64,000 nt of DNA from Phytophthora colocasiae (GCA_018806915.1 JAGKQI010000025.1:62001-126000); one strand, 5' to 3'; counted from the first letter of the stretch, positions 29,453 through 41,217 are shown. Made by a program: numbers and translations. Notes: a model not told the origin generated them from the letters alone.

Positions 29453-32430
29453 ATGAGCGGCAGCGAGCCAGAAAGCCAGGTACCTGAAGGGAACTGGGAG
29501 TCTTTACCAGTCGATGTCGAATGGCATGAAAGCTGGGAGGCGTTTTCTGCGCACATGGAGGAGTATTACAAGCGAACCCACCAGATTTTCCGGCAACGGA
29601 CTTCAACGTCGGTTGCCAAGCGTAACCGTGAGATCACGGCCCGTGCAGCGCGTTTAGTGGCGAACAGTGATGAGGCACAAGCCGAGCAGCTGATTCCCGA
29701 ACATTTCGTCAACTTTTGGATCAAGTTGGTGTGTACGCACGGGTGGTCCCGCAAAAGCCGCAGCAAGGGGATACGAAAGTCTTATTTTGACCAAGATACG
29801 GGCTGTAAAGCTAATATTAAGGCTGGTGTCTCCTGGAATGATGCAGAGAAGAAGTTCATGGTGCGTATAACAGACTCTTGCGTCACACATAATCACCAAG
29901 TCTCAAAGCCAAGGTTTGACAACCATGCTTCCAACCGTCGCGTCGACGATCCGTCGGTTCTCGCATTTGTTGACGATCTTCAGGCTGCAGGGTCTAAACC
30001 GAAGCTTATCATGCAATACCTACGAAAACAGACCGGTACAGTGCTTGCATTTATCTATATTTTAGCGTATTAACTAACATTTTGCCTTGGAAATGCTTAG
30101 GTAAAAAGGTTGTTCTTCGTGACGTGCACAATATGGTGGCTAGGATGCGTGAGCGCCGACGCGGAGGCGTTAGTGTGGAGAAGCGTCTCGAAACAGTGAT
30201 GCGGAACTTTTGCAAGACGCGTGGCAATCGCGCTGCTGTTTTCATCGACGATGCCACTACAGCGCAGACTATTACGCTGCAGACACGACAAATGCGTCGT
30301 TGGTTCAAGGCCTTTCCCAAAGGTCTTCTCATCGACACCACTCACAACACGAATGAATCCCGGTACAAGCTCTTCTCATTCATGGTGAACGATGTTTACG
30401 GTCATGTACGTTCAAGTACCTAATGTTACATTTTGAATACTCTAGTTACAGATCAGTACTATCGTACTCGGATTGTACCTCTAGCTACAAACGTGGCGCT
30501 GGAGGTACAGGAATGTACAAAAAACTGATTCTTGTATCGCTAATTCTCCTTAGGGTCAGTACGTTCATCACAGTCTGATGGAAAATGAAAGCGAAGAGTG
30601 CCTCACTGATGCTATTCAGGCGTTCAAGTCTAACAACCCGTCGTGGCAAGATGTTCGAGTGATCGTGATTGACAAAGATATGGGCGAACTCAGTATTCTG
30701 GAGAAGGAGTTTGGTGACGTCAAAGTGATACTTTGTCATTTTCACCTCAAGAAATATATCCGAACAGAGATGGCAAAGAGCGAATACGGTGGCCAATCGA
30801 GCTTCGACAAGGATCAAGTCGAGGATGCTGTCGATCTAATGAGACAGGCTACATCAATCAAAGAATACACGAAGTACTTAAAGTACATGTATTTCCTGCT
30901 GGACGGCGTTCAGCTCTCGGAGAGTGACAAAATACCTGAAGCCAAGCAGCCATTTCTGAAGTATTTTATGCGAAACTGGCACACAATCAAAGAACGGTGG
31001 GCGTTATACGCACGTTCAGACGTCCCTCACCTTGGAAATCACACGAACAACAGGTAAGACGATAGGAAGTACTCCATTTTCCGTTGTAACCTGATGGATT
31101 TACTGTGACTGTGTAATAGGCTTGAGACATCATGGGGGCATATTAAGGATATTTTGAAGCCGGATATGGCGCTTGATGAGTGTGTGAACACGCTAATGTT
31201 CTTGCAAGCCGTCGCTGAAATGGAGTACGCGAAGAAGATTACGGAAGTTGGCCAGATGCGTTACACGGAAGCTGATAACGAGCTGCAAAAACTTGCATGT
31301 GAAGTGAGTCCACATGCTTACCGGCTCGTCGAAAAGCAGTATTGGATTGCAATGGATCGCAAGACCCGCTACGACGTGCGGGAGCTTCATCCTAAAATGT
31401 ATGAACTTACGATTGGGAAAGACGCTTTGGAAGCGTACCTTGTCAATACTTCGGTACGTTCATTATTCTATCGAATCTATACTACTCTAACTTATGTCGT
31501 GTGAACTAGAAATATCGCTGTTCCTGCGTTTTTATGAGGACGATGTTGCTGCCCTGTCGACACGTGATGTATTGGCGTCTTACGAATAACAAAACCGATA
31601 TCCCAGTTCACCACATTGCTCCAAGATGGAAGTTGTCATACAGCTTAAACCAGCCTGTTGAAGAAGAAGACGTTCCTGAGAACAGTGTTGCGTGTAGAAA
31701 GTTTCAAGTACGTGAATCTGCAATGACCTCGAGACAACATGAAGTTTTGAATGGCTCGACGAAGTACAAGTATGCGCTACAGCGTGGGAAAAGCATAGCT
31801 GACATCATGAGCAGGAACGGCACGTTCGTCTTTCGACAGATGATAGAAGCCTTGGACAAATTTGAGGATATCGTCAAAGATGGAATTGCCCCATTCGTCG
31901 GTCGTGAGGGTCATTGGATTGACCCGTTGTCTCAAGTGCCTTCGCTTGACTTTATGACCGATCAAACAGCTGAAACGAATGATGATGTAAGAGAGGGAAC
32001 GGATAGTGCTGAAGAAGAGCTATTGCCGACGCAAAAAGGTTCCGGTTCCCAGTATTCATCACCTGCGAGCTTCGAGGAATCTCAAGGCAGTAGTAGTGTA
32101 CCTCCAGCTACCAGTGATGTACTTCCGGTCACAAGTGATGTACCTCCAAGTACAAGTGGCGTACATGGAATACCGAGTGTTGTACCTGGAGGCGCAAGTG
32201 ATGTACCTCAAGTACCGAGTGTTGTGTCTGCAGTACTTCAACCATGTCCTGATGCGAAGGACCTTGATGAAAAGTCAGATAAACCAGCAAAACGCCGGCA
32301 TGAAAATAGTGGTTCATCAGAGACGTCGGAGCCATTTCGAATAACAAAGAGTGTATCGTCTCGAGGTCGGCCGAAAGTGACAAACTACAAAGAAACAGCG
32401 TATCGGCGAAGGACGAAAGACAGCAAATAA
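29453..32430 (+). CDS. MULE transposase: FAR1-like, MULE DDE and SWIM domains
   Basis: Five exons (29453-30035, 30101-30405, 30554-31053, 31120-31453, 31510-32430) join in frame to 880 residues with GT-AG introns of 65, 148, 66 and 56 bp. Residues about 75-170 form a FAR1-type DNA-binding region (FWIKLVCTHGWSRKSRSKG, CKANIKAGV, CVTHNHQV). The core has GLLIDTTHNTNESRYKL with a catalytic Asp, VRVIVIDKDMGELSILEKEF with the second, the CHFHLKKYI signature, and LETSWGHIKDIL with the likely Glu downstream. A SWIM zinc finger follows, YRCSCVFMRTMLLPCRHVMY (CxC...CxH). The tail is low-complexity with repeated SDVPP-type units. All exons are open, so this copy could be functional. Confidence 0.85.
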
Positions 32431-32446
32431 GCTTGTTCAAGGCAAG

Positions 32447-33426
32447 TTGGCGCCTGTTCAAAGTTTGGGGAGTGTTATGGACAAATTTGGCGAGATGGAC
32501 ATCTACGAAGAAGCGAAAGGCGTGCTGGCTGTCATCACCGAGCGATCATTGCCCAAAACCAAAAAGGCAATTGCTGGAAAATTCAACGAAGGCGACTGTG
32601 AAGCAGACATCCGTTACGTTTTCCCCAAAGTTTTTGCGAAGAAGGCGCTGTCTGCAATTAGGGTCTTCATAAAGTCTCTCGGTGATGAAGTTTCTGGAGA
32701 TGTAGTCGGCGTTGAATTTTCTCGATTTGGGATTTATTCAGACAAAGACATCCATGCCATGGATAGGTGGCACACCGCTATGGAGTACGTGGCCGATACA
32801 AAACAGGCTATCGATTGGGTACAAAATACAAACATCAAGCGGATTGGAATCCCAATGGAACTTCAAGACGGTGTCAGCGACATTCCAGCCGATCGGGAAG
32901 CGATGATCAAGCATATTCCTCTCCGTCGATCTCGATCAACACCTTTCGGAGTTCTTCCCTATCGTGAACTGCTTTCGTTTGCGAAAACAAATGGGTGAAC
33001 GACGGTGCCATGAGCCATGGGATAACTCTATTTCAGCGGGAGCATGACGGCGTTGGCATTGTGAACCCCTTATTTCATCGTCTAAGCGACCGTGCTGCTC
33101 GCGTAACCGCTGTTAATGTCGGCAATCCGTTCCAAGAAGGGCATCACCTGATTTTAGTACCACTACACTTGGAAGATAGCCACTGGTGCGGCGCTGTAAT
33201 TGACTTGCGTTCGGATAGCAGAGGGATCACTATTTTCGATCCATTACAAGACAAGAAGGACAAGTACTACGCAGCATGTAAAACGACACTGAAAGACATT
33301 TATGGAGAGCTGTATGAGATTCTACATGTCAAAGTTGGAGACCAAGTGCCGTCAACCTGACGCTTCAAGCTGTAGTGTCGCTGTACTCATGTTTTTCGAG
33401 TGCATCCTTCGCGGTGTTGTCCTACC
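32447..33426 (+). pseudogene. ULP1/C48-type cysteine protease ORF of the MULE, frameshifted
   Basis: 32447-32998 begins VQSLGSVMDKFGEMDIYEE and is open to TGA. 32995-33360 then continues in another frame with the protease core: NDGAMSHGI (the usual substrate-cleft motif), LVPLHLEDSHWCGAVIDL (catalytic His) and ITIFDPLQD (catalytic Asp). The Cys box, QPDASSCSVAVLMFFE near 33351-33400, lies one frame over. It aligns with the QxDxxSCG box, with Ser after Cys instead of Gly. ULP1 proteases process SUMO-like proteins. Plant MULEs that carry such a domain are known (Kaonashi type). Two shifts block a full product as read. Confidence 0.65.
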
Positions 33427-34339
33427 TACACAACACCATCGCAATCCTTTATGCGGTTCATGAGACTGCGGTACCTACTCAAGTGCATTTCGTAAGTCGA
33501 TTTAAGAGCATAGTTTTCCCGAATGAACACATCTTGCAGTTCCTTTTTGAACATACCTAACGTTCTCTTTGTAAATGACTGTATCAACCCTACGAGCTAG
33601 AACCCTGGAGCGACCTGTACGTGATTTACGTGTTTCTCGTAGAGTATGCTACCGGCTCACATACGCAACATCCGCTCCCACAGGAGAATACGACGCATTA
33701 GAAGCCGGAGGAATATGCTAGGAAGAAACATCAAATGAACAATAAATGAGTCATAGTAACAAGGGGAAATGCAGCGGCCAACAGTAAAAGCACTGCTTGT
33801 ACCTGGTACGCACGTTGGGAAGCGTAGCGGCGGTTCATAGCTTCAATGTCATCAGGCCGCATGAAATCGCGTTGCTGGGCCTGCTGGTGGTGGCTATAGT
33901 TACCGTGGTGAGACTGCTGACCACCGATAGGCTGTTGCTGCTGCTGCTGTTGCTGGTACCCGCCCTGAGACTGGTTGCCCTGTTGGCCATATTGTCCTTA
34001 GGCAGCGTAGCTATGAGCACAATGTGTTTTGTACATTCGAGAAACACGCTCGATATACATTCAAGTGACACCGATATTAAGTCACCTTCGCACGACCTTA
34101 CTCAGGAGTAAACAGAAGCCAGTCATTTCTCGCCCTATAAATCTCTACAAACGCTGAAATTTATGAAATCAATTCTTGCGGGCCTCTTTAAATTACCCCT
34201 CATTTATGTGCCGTGTGCCTAGGGCACCTTTGTGAGTGACGCGATGGTTCCTCCAGGCTTCTATGTACTGAAGGTACAGGACTCGTGTACCCCTAACTCT
34301 CACTTAAGTACGAGCTTCTCGGTGACGCTAACATCGATC
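33427..34339. other. MULE 3' region with a Gln-rich gene fragment (minus strand 33820-33995)
   Basis: Mostly non-coding. On the minus strand about 33995-33820 reads QYGQQGNQSQGGYQ, eight Gln, then QAQQRDFMRPDDIEAMNRRY, preceded by an AG acceptor-like site and followed by CAGGTACAAG, a possible donor. It looks like a single host exon caught in the element. No family is recognised. Confidence 0.4.
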
Positions 34340-34348
34340 ATATTTTAT

Positions 34349-37077
34349 TCAGCCGTACCAGATTGTAGTATGACGGACAGACGGCAGAATAGCTCACCAG
34401 AATGGGTCAAACGTCTTGACGGCACCCTTGACTTACCTTTTGGTAACTTACACAATGCAGAGAGAGAGAGAGAGAGAGCGACGAGTTGGTCTGTGTCCTA
34501 CGTGTAGCTGTCCCTCCGTTCGTAACAATAGGCTATTGAGCTGCATTACCTTCCAGCTGCAGTCCAAGCCAAGCGTACACGGGTCGTTAGTCGTTCTTGT
34601 GTCTGGGTTGGGTTGGCACGCGGCCGTTTGCATTGGCTCTACGCCGTGGCGCTCCGAGTTCGAGCAAAGAAAGACTTGACGGCACCGAGCATCACCCGGC
34701 TCCGCTTCGACGAACGCCACGGAGCTCCATGCCAGCCAGCCAGTATCATTCAAGCCCACCTATTCCTGGCAACGGCGATGAATCTACGCTGCGTCCGGAG
34801 CGTTGCCAGCGAGCACTTGATGTGTCTACTAGGCACTGTCTAGCGGGCTAGATTCTATCTAGGATATCGGATGACCGGTCTTGCCTTGGGCTGTTTCCAA
34901 AGTTTCAAACAACAGACCACGACGGCGCAGCTGGGACGGGCAGGCGGAATACTCTAGCATTACTCGGCGAGCTTCATAATCAGCCCCGCAGCGATCAGCG
35001 AGGGCGTTGCCAGCGAGAACTCTAGCCTTGATCTCAAGGCTGCCAGAGTTCTCGCTGCTGCAGCACCAGAGACTGGTCCTGCTCTCCGTTTGCGGCAGAA
35101 CAAGGACAACCACGCTAACCGTTCGTCGGTTGCGACCACTGTAAGCGCGGTATATTGCTTAAGGCGAGGCAGGCGCGTGTATCTGGCACACGTTGCTGTT
35201 GCTGGGCTGGTGGAGAGATCGTTACGCGTCGTGTCGTGTGAAAGTTGTGCTCCGACGACGTCTTGTTTCAGAATGTGTTGATCGTCGATTACAGGGACAA
35301 AAAAGCGCCTCTCTGTCGCTGATGGTCCTTCTCTGGTTCTGCGTCGTGGTGAAGAATGTCACTGCGACGTGCGTCTTGTTTCAGAATGTGTGAGCGGGTT
35401 TACCCGACCGTGGAATTACGGTGGACAGCCGCATGGAATCTATGTAACGGAAATTCCCGATTAATACCCTCTACCCGAATAGTGCCCTCCGAGGGTAACC
35501 CGATCGTAACCTTCAACACAAGTGACCAGCTATTTTGTTGCAGCGCCAGCCATTCACTAGCACTGTCTACAGGTGTGCGTCTGTCCTATACCAGCAACGC
35601 TCATTCAGCAAAATGCCATCAAGAATTCCCATGACATTGGCATCTACAAGACGTTCAAGAACCTACTCTACATGGAGATCATTGCGTGGAAGGAGAGCGA
35701 CAAGGTCGAGCACAGTCGCTTCGGCAACCCGAGTATGCCGTCGGTAGCTGTAGTTTGTGAGTGGGTAAGAAAGGCATGGCAAGATACTACTGTCATCAAC
35801 TCCGTCGCTGCTGCTGGCTTTACAGACAGCTAGCTGGACTCCAGCATATTGCGAAGCACGCCTCTACGGTGAGCGATTCCGTGCAAGCTGGGAAGCCGCT
35901 GACGAAGATCACGAGGACCCTGAGAACGTAGGAGACTTTAATCTGGACGAGCTGCACGACGCTCTTGATAATACTGCCCTGATCGACGAGTAACCTTTCG
36001 GCAATACAGAGTAACCTTTCGGCAATACAGAGTAACCTTTTGGATTTTGGGAGGGTACTATTAAATAGTGCCCGGGGTATTAATCGGGAATTTCCGTTAG
36101 CTGTAGCCTACAGCCTGTAGGTGAAGGGGGCGGTTCACGCTGCCCAAGACATCTGCATCTCGACTTGAATTAGACAACCCAACTGGTCTACAGACGATTG
36201 CTACTTGCCGTCAACAACCACTGCTCAAGCACTGCTTGCTTGACAAGCAGGCCAGCGTGATCCTTCCGCTTGGGAGTGTTCTGCTGGCATGTAGCCATGT
36301 GACGGTCAGTTGTCAATTCGCAAAAGGTGATCAGAGACGGAGCGAAACGTATCGCCGATGCGTGTTTATTTTGCGGACACCAACAGATTCGCCGTGTTTG
36401 GCAAGGTATTAGCAAGCGTGGCGAAGACGGAAGGCATGCGAGATACTTTCGCACTAGATTAGAGCTGCGGGTACAGTATCTGGATACAGCTATGCACTAC
36501 CCCTTAGAACAACGATGTGGCCTGGCGCGTCGAGCTTTTAGTCCTTGTGTCGGAAGGTGATTCGCGAGCGTTGGGTCACTAGGCTTTACATACACAACCA
36601 CGGATTGGGGAAGGTGTAGCGCTGACGAACATCTCGTTCAAGTGCCGGTGACCTACACAGGGGTATCATGCATACCACCCCATAGAAATGGTTTCACTGC
36701 AGGTTGCACTTGCTTGGTTGAAGCGTATGCAAATGCAGTACATGTAGATGAGGCATGGTGCAGCACAAAAGCGCAGCCAGGTTGCAGTTGATTTTGGGGA
36801 TTCATTGCTACATGTACAGACAAAGGAAATAAGTTACTGCCTACCATCCTTAGAAGCTGCTGAATGCTGTGCTTCCACTGCCGCTGTTTCGGTGGGTCAT
36901 TTCGTCTGTTTTGGCAACTCCATCAAAGGCTGCAATGTATCCGATCGCTGCTTCCAGCATCGTGGCGTAGTACCCAGTCTCGCCAATCATCAGTGCTGTG
37001 ATCATCGTCTCGCTGATCAAATGACGAGCCACAATGACGCTCCGCAGACGACAACGCGCCAGTACGAAGATGAAAAT
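34349..37077 (-). repeat. Inverted segmental duplication, right arm
   Basis: Reverse complement of the left arm (7902-8762 plus 18855-20194), interrupted here by the 651-bp pogo-like element. It is continuous with the PH-VPS9 gene, whose 3' exon lies at 36850-37077, so this is the donor side. It preserves the empty target sites of the left-arm insertion near 36225. Confidence 0.85.
35447..36097 (+). mobile_element. Pogo/Tigger-like (Tc1-mariner superfamily) element, internally deleted
   Basis: A 651-bp element with perfect 23-bp terminal inverted repeats (first 20 bases ACGGAAATTCCCGATTAATA) between TA dinucleotides (35445-35446, 36098-36099). The left arm keeps the uninserted site near 18988. 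Inside, 35573-35833 encodes the C-terminal part of a pogo-type DDE transposase (NSHDIGIYKTFKNLLYMEI, VVCEWVRKAWQDTTVINSVA, AAGF), and about 35885-35992 encodes an acidic tail (DFNLDELHDALDNTALIDE). The DNA-binding and catalytic parts are gone. Three tandem AGTAACCTTTCGGCAATACAG units lie at 35990-36050. Confidence 0.85.
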
Positions 37078-39700
37078 AGGGAGGAAGTCGTCAGCTGCCA
37101 TTGGAGTCGGTTGCCTTGAGCCCTCAGAGTTGAAACCGTGTTCCCGTGCGTGGGTCTCGTAAATGCATCGTGCGACCTCCACAAGAACCGCCGCCTTCTC
37201 TGATGGCAACGAGTAATTGTCCATGGAGTTCAGTAGAGCGATCACTGACTTCCATTCGGACGGTGACTGTTGTGACATTTGAATCTCCAGGAAACTCTGC
37301 GGCTGAGCAGCTACAAGCGCCCGTAGTCGCTCGAATCGCTCCTCTTCTTCCTGTCTTAAGCCGACCCAAGTACCTAATAACTGGTAAATAACTTCCTGCA
37401 ATGGAATAAACGTCCGACGCTCCAGCTTGTACAGTGCTGCACGACGTGCTGGCCCCACTCGTCATCAGTCGGTGCTCGCTTTCCATTGAGTGCTGAATCT
37501 CCGAGCTGGCGAGGTGTACTAGGGTTTGCCATATCGGCCAAATGCTCCATGATCATCTCCAGTGATCGCTCCAAGAAGAACCGGTAGTTCTTTAATGCCA
37601 AGAGACTGCGGGCATCTTGCAGCGTCGTAACGTTATGAAGCTCTTGCGGTGTCGCGCCTAGAGAACCTTCGCGTATTTCCTGGTCGCTGTCCGATTCATT
37701 TCCACTGACTCCAGCGGGAGCCCACGGCTCCGACAGCCGTGTCCACGCTGAAGCGCCCATTGCGGTCACGGACGACCCAGACTGTTGTTCATACTTTGCC
37801 TGAACATGACCAGAAAGCTGGCGATGTGCTGTCGCATCGTGAAACTCGCGAGAAACTGGTCGCAAGCACGCAACAGCGAGCGCAAGGTAGGAGACGCGGA
37901 ACTTACGGCACTCAATACACCGCCCGGTTTCGCATGTAGCGAGGCCCAAAGTCGTAGGACATCGCCTCCATTGCTGCCGCTTCTTCTCTGGCCATGAGAC
38001 GACGAGGATTCACTCTGGCCGTCGTAGTCCTCCTCGTCACTCAAGTCATCGGTGACTGCTCCGCCGTGTGCGTGGCTGATCCCACCCAAATTATCCCGAA
38101 ATGAGCTGCCATCCAGCGCCATCGCCTCTGCACTCAGCAATCTCCGCTGTGCCACGCTCTCTCGTAGATCGCAATACGGTCCTGGTCCGATGGTCATTCC
38201 TTGAGGGTGATATGAGTCCCGACAGAGCAATGCGTCCTCGATACAGTACATCCAATTCTCCCGGTCTCGTAATTGAGCTGCCTGCAGCAACAGTGTATAC
38301 TCTGGCCCCACTTGAATAGCAAAGCTTGCGTCCCGACCACCAGCCACATGAACGTCCACGTAATGAACTCGAGTCTGCGGATGGAAAAGTAACACTTCGC
38401 CTTTGAGCTTCGTACAGGAGGAATCTGTGTAGTACCGCAACACTGACCTCTCCAATACGAAATACCGAGCTTTCCAGTTCTTCCGCACGTGACCTCGTTT
38501 CCTTAACCAGCCACTCATAGAGTCCAAGAAAGCGTCATCAAAGGCGCTGGAAGATGTTCCACCCGAGATACTGCTCCTGCCTGAACGTAATCGTCGATAA
38601 CGCACCCATTTCCGCCTCCGGACACGCAGGCGTTTACCGGAAGAGCTGGCTGGTAAAGAAGACGGCAATTCTCCTCCCGACTGTGACAATGACTGGCTCA
38701 AGGAATCGATTGATCTCCTCGTGTTCGGAGCATTGGCCGTGGATTAAAGTGGGAAAAGCTGGACGCGTACTGCCATCCATCGACTGCGTCACTTGGGCTG
38801 TCTCTCGACTTCCAGGTGCCACGGACTCACCCATTCCCAACGTGGCCCCACTCAGCGCCTTCCCAGACACAGAAGTCACAGCAGTTGGAGTTGCGTGGTG
38901 TCTGGCATTTGCTACTGGCCTTGAAGCACTGGTAGCTGACCTGCTGCGTTGTTTGAGTGTAGTGGGGCCTCCTCTATCGACGGACGGCGGCTCTGGTAGC
39001 GAAATGTCCGGGAACGTCGAGGACGGGAACCACTCGAGCAGTACGTCTTCTTCCTCTTGCTCTTCCTGCTGCCCTCTGCTGTGCGAATGTCTCTGTCTTC
39101 TCTGTGTGCTGTGCCGCACCATTCGCATGTATTTATCAGGATCCAGAGGCAGTAAATGGCCCTTTAGAGCCCCAGCCCAGTACCATCTGGATACCGTTGA
39201 TGCTCGAACACTTCCTCCGCAACAATGACAGGTCTCTTACTCTCTGTATGAGCTCTAGAGCTTGATCCTTCTTTATTCTTCTTCCTGGTGCGTCTTCTGT
39301 TGGTCTTGGGGGCGAACAAGTTGCTGTCGTAGAGTGACGAAGGAGGAGGAGGAGGAGGGACGATATCTGATTCCAAAGGCTGCGAGGGTTTCTCTGCTTC
39401 ATCTCTGCTGTGGATTATGTAGAATCGAGAGGTTCCTTGAGCTCCAACAGGCTTTTATTGCTGTTCTGACGGGCCACTAGCGACGTCCAGGAAGCTGCTA
39501 CTGCTGCTGTTGCTGCGGATGCTCAAGAGGAAGCTATTGGCGTCCAAACTGCGCGTGGAAGAGGACGTCGATACGATCGTAGCGGCCCCTGAGCGAGAGG
39601 AGGACGGGGCTGAGGCTACAGCCAGCCAATAGGACGCGTCACGAGCGCTCACGGGCGGCATTGAGTCCATGCGAGGCAGCGGCGGCGGCTTCTCCGCCAT
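36850..39700 (-). pseudogene. PH-VPS9 domain protein (Rab5-type GEF), frame-disrupted
   Basis: The protein starts MAEKPPPLPRMDSMPPVSAR (39700). It meets TAA at 39455-39457 and continues in the same frame to ESDIVPPPPPPSSLYDS. One-base shifts near 39170, 38735, 37785 and 37450 connect the following pieces. A PH domain lies at 38160-38520 (SGWLRKRGHVRKNWKARYFV ... DRENWMYCIEDAL), then an acidic Ser-rich linker, a helical region (NYRFFLERSLEMIMEHL), and the VPS9 domain at 36900-37120 (MAADDFLPIFIFVLARCRL, MIGETGYYATMLEAAIGY). VPS9 domains load GTP on Rab5-family GTPases; PH targets membranes. With one stop and four shifts it is probably a pseudogene, though some shifts may be sequence errors. 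Its last exon supplied the duplicated arm at 7902. Confidence 0.75.
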
Positions 39701-40273
39701 TTTGTCCTGGGAACAGCTATCTAGAGTGTAGGTCATTCTATATTGTATTGTCTAGGTGGTTTTCATAGCCGGGTCAAACAGATATATCACGTATAGGGGG
39801 TTAATTAACAGGTTAGACAGATATATCACGTATAGGCAGCTTGCGCTTTCGGGGCCGAAAAACTTAATACGACCATGTAAGACCATTTGATGCAGCTCAT
39901 GCCATATTCTCAGGACGACAGCGTGTCTGTACGGCGCGCAAGCCATGCATCTACACTTCAGAACGACATCCCCTTTTTGGAGCGCTCCAAATGTGACAGG
40001 GTGTTCGTCTACAGTGGTTATATATAGACCCCCCCCCCATTCCCCCCCCCTTCCCCCCAGGAAAATGGTGGTGATCAAGTCCAGATTGACGAGGTCGGAG
40101 AGGAGGATGATGATGAAGAGTATGGAGAGAGGTAGTGACGAAGAAGACTCATCTTTCTCGTGACAACTACAGAGTGATGTTTCCTGTATGGGAAGTACCC
40201 TACGATAATAATAAGTGCATGTATTAAAAATAGTTGTCACTGCATTGCAGCCACATTAGCTGCAGTGGTGCAA
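39701..40273. other. Intergenic with simple repeats
   Basis: CAGATATATCACGTATAGG occurs twice (39779, 39817). A C-rich tract at 40028-40060 has runs of 10, 9 and 7 C. No gene supported. Confidence 0.5.
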
Positions 40274-41217
40274 ATGACACGAGCAGCAGCGTGGAACTCG
40301 CTGGACGATCGATGGCAAACTGAATGGCAGGCACATCGCAACCGCTTGTCGTTCATCCAATCGGCCAATTCCGTGTCTGCGCAGGCCTGTTCCTCGGCAC
40401 TTGCAGCGTCTTCTCACCCTCGTCGACACCACACCAGTAGAAGCAGTTGGAACTCTTCCAGTCCTGTCAAACTCATCGCCAGATCCAAGTCACCCGCGGT
40501 GAAATCGCGTCAGAAACAGATCGAGCACGACAATCTCAGTCTTAATCAAGAAAATCATCGCAATTGACAATGCCAAAGTGAAAAAGCCAAAGACAAAGCG
40601 AAAACAGAGATGTTCAGCCACGTCTACAGCTCACAGTAGTGACAGAAATGCCATTATAGTACCGAAACCAGCTCATTCCGATCACGAATGTCGACGTACA
40701 TTAGCAGACGTCCCTCCACCATCCAGCCACGCGCTGTACACTCGAAGCTCAGCCACCATGAAGAAACAATTTCGTCGAGTATAACGCCCGACGATGTTCC
40801 ATTCCTCCAATTTCACTTCAGCTGCAGCTCGAGTCCGGTCACGAGCTCAATCTAAAATTCTGGACGAGAACAAGAAGATCCTACGGCGGATCCTCAGCGC
40901 TCGGACAACAGTTGATCGCTCGGAACTAGAAAGACACGGGGAAAGACACAGTAAGTTGCGGAACGATCATGTCCAGACACAATTCAACGTCTAAACTACC
41001 GCAACAAAGTCACGAGAGATCACTACGAACGTCACGTAGTCAAGTGACTTTGCATCGAGACAGCAGCGATTCTGGTATTCGTACGGATTCCGTGAGTCAT
41101 CTTAAATCTCGATCTCGTTCAGCTTCTCAAGCTGTTAAACCACACACGGCACGAAGAAGCAGTGAGTCGCTGGTCTCAAGGATACGGAACATGACGATGG
41201 AAAGTCAAGGCCCATGA
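40274..41217 (+). pseudogene. CFAP97-like (ciliary) protein, frame-disrupted
   Basis: Pieces in sequence are MTRAAAWNSLDDRWQTEWQA (40274 on) with RQKQIEHDN, KKPKTKRKQRC (40578-40784), SKILDENKKILRRILSARTT followed by VDRSELERHGERHSKL (40794-40994), and a Ser-rich tail (40969-41217). The pattern of an 'IExxN...LLxxI' block followed by 'ENxxLLxRI...PxxDRSxLxxHxxRH' resembles the CFAP97/KIAA1430 domain of ciliary proteins, which would fit flagellate zoospores. There is one in-frame TAA (40782) and one or two frame changes; unrecognised introns are possible. The family call is tentative. Confidence 0.4.

Larger units (their letters stand above)
29219..34339 (+). mobile_element. Autonomous-type Mutator-like element (MULE) with transposase and ULP1-like protease
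   Basis: Flanked by the 9-bp duplication ATATTTTAT (29210-29218, 34340-34348). The ends are inverted: GATACTGGTTAGCGTCACC on the left and GATCGATGTTAGCGTCACC on the right complement, sharing GTTAGCGTCACCGAG. The left duplication arm near 20125-20140 approximates the empty site. It encodes a five-exon transposase and an adjacent ULP1-like ORF. Confidence 0.85.

Noticed and set aside
33797..34111. Plus-strand Leu-rich 104-codon ORF that looks like a membrane protein
   Set aside because: It is the antisense of a Gln-rich, spliced-looking exon; CTG/CAG bias makes the opposite strand look hydrophobic.
39752..40240. 162-codon minus-strand ORF
   Set aside because: It spans C runs and a 19-bp direct repeat and has no recognisable domain.
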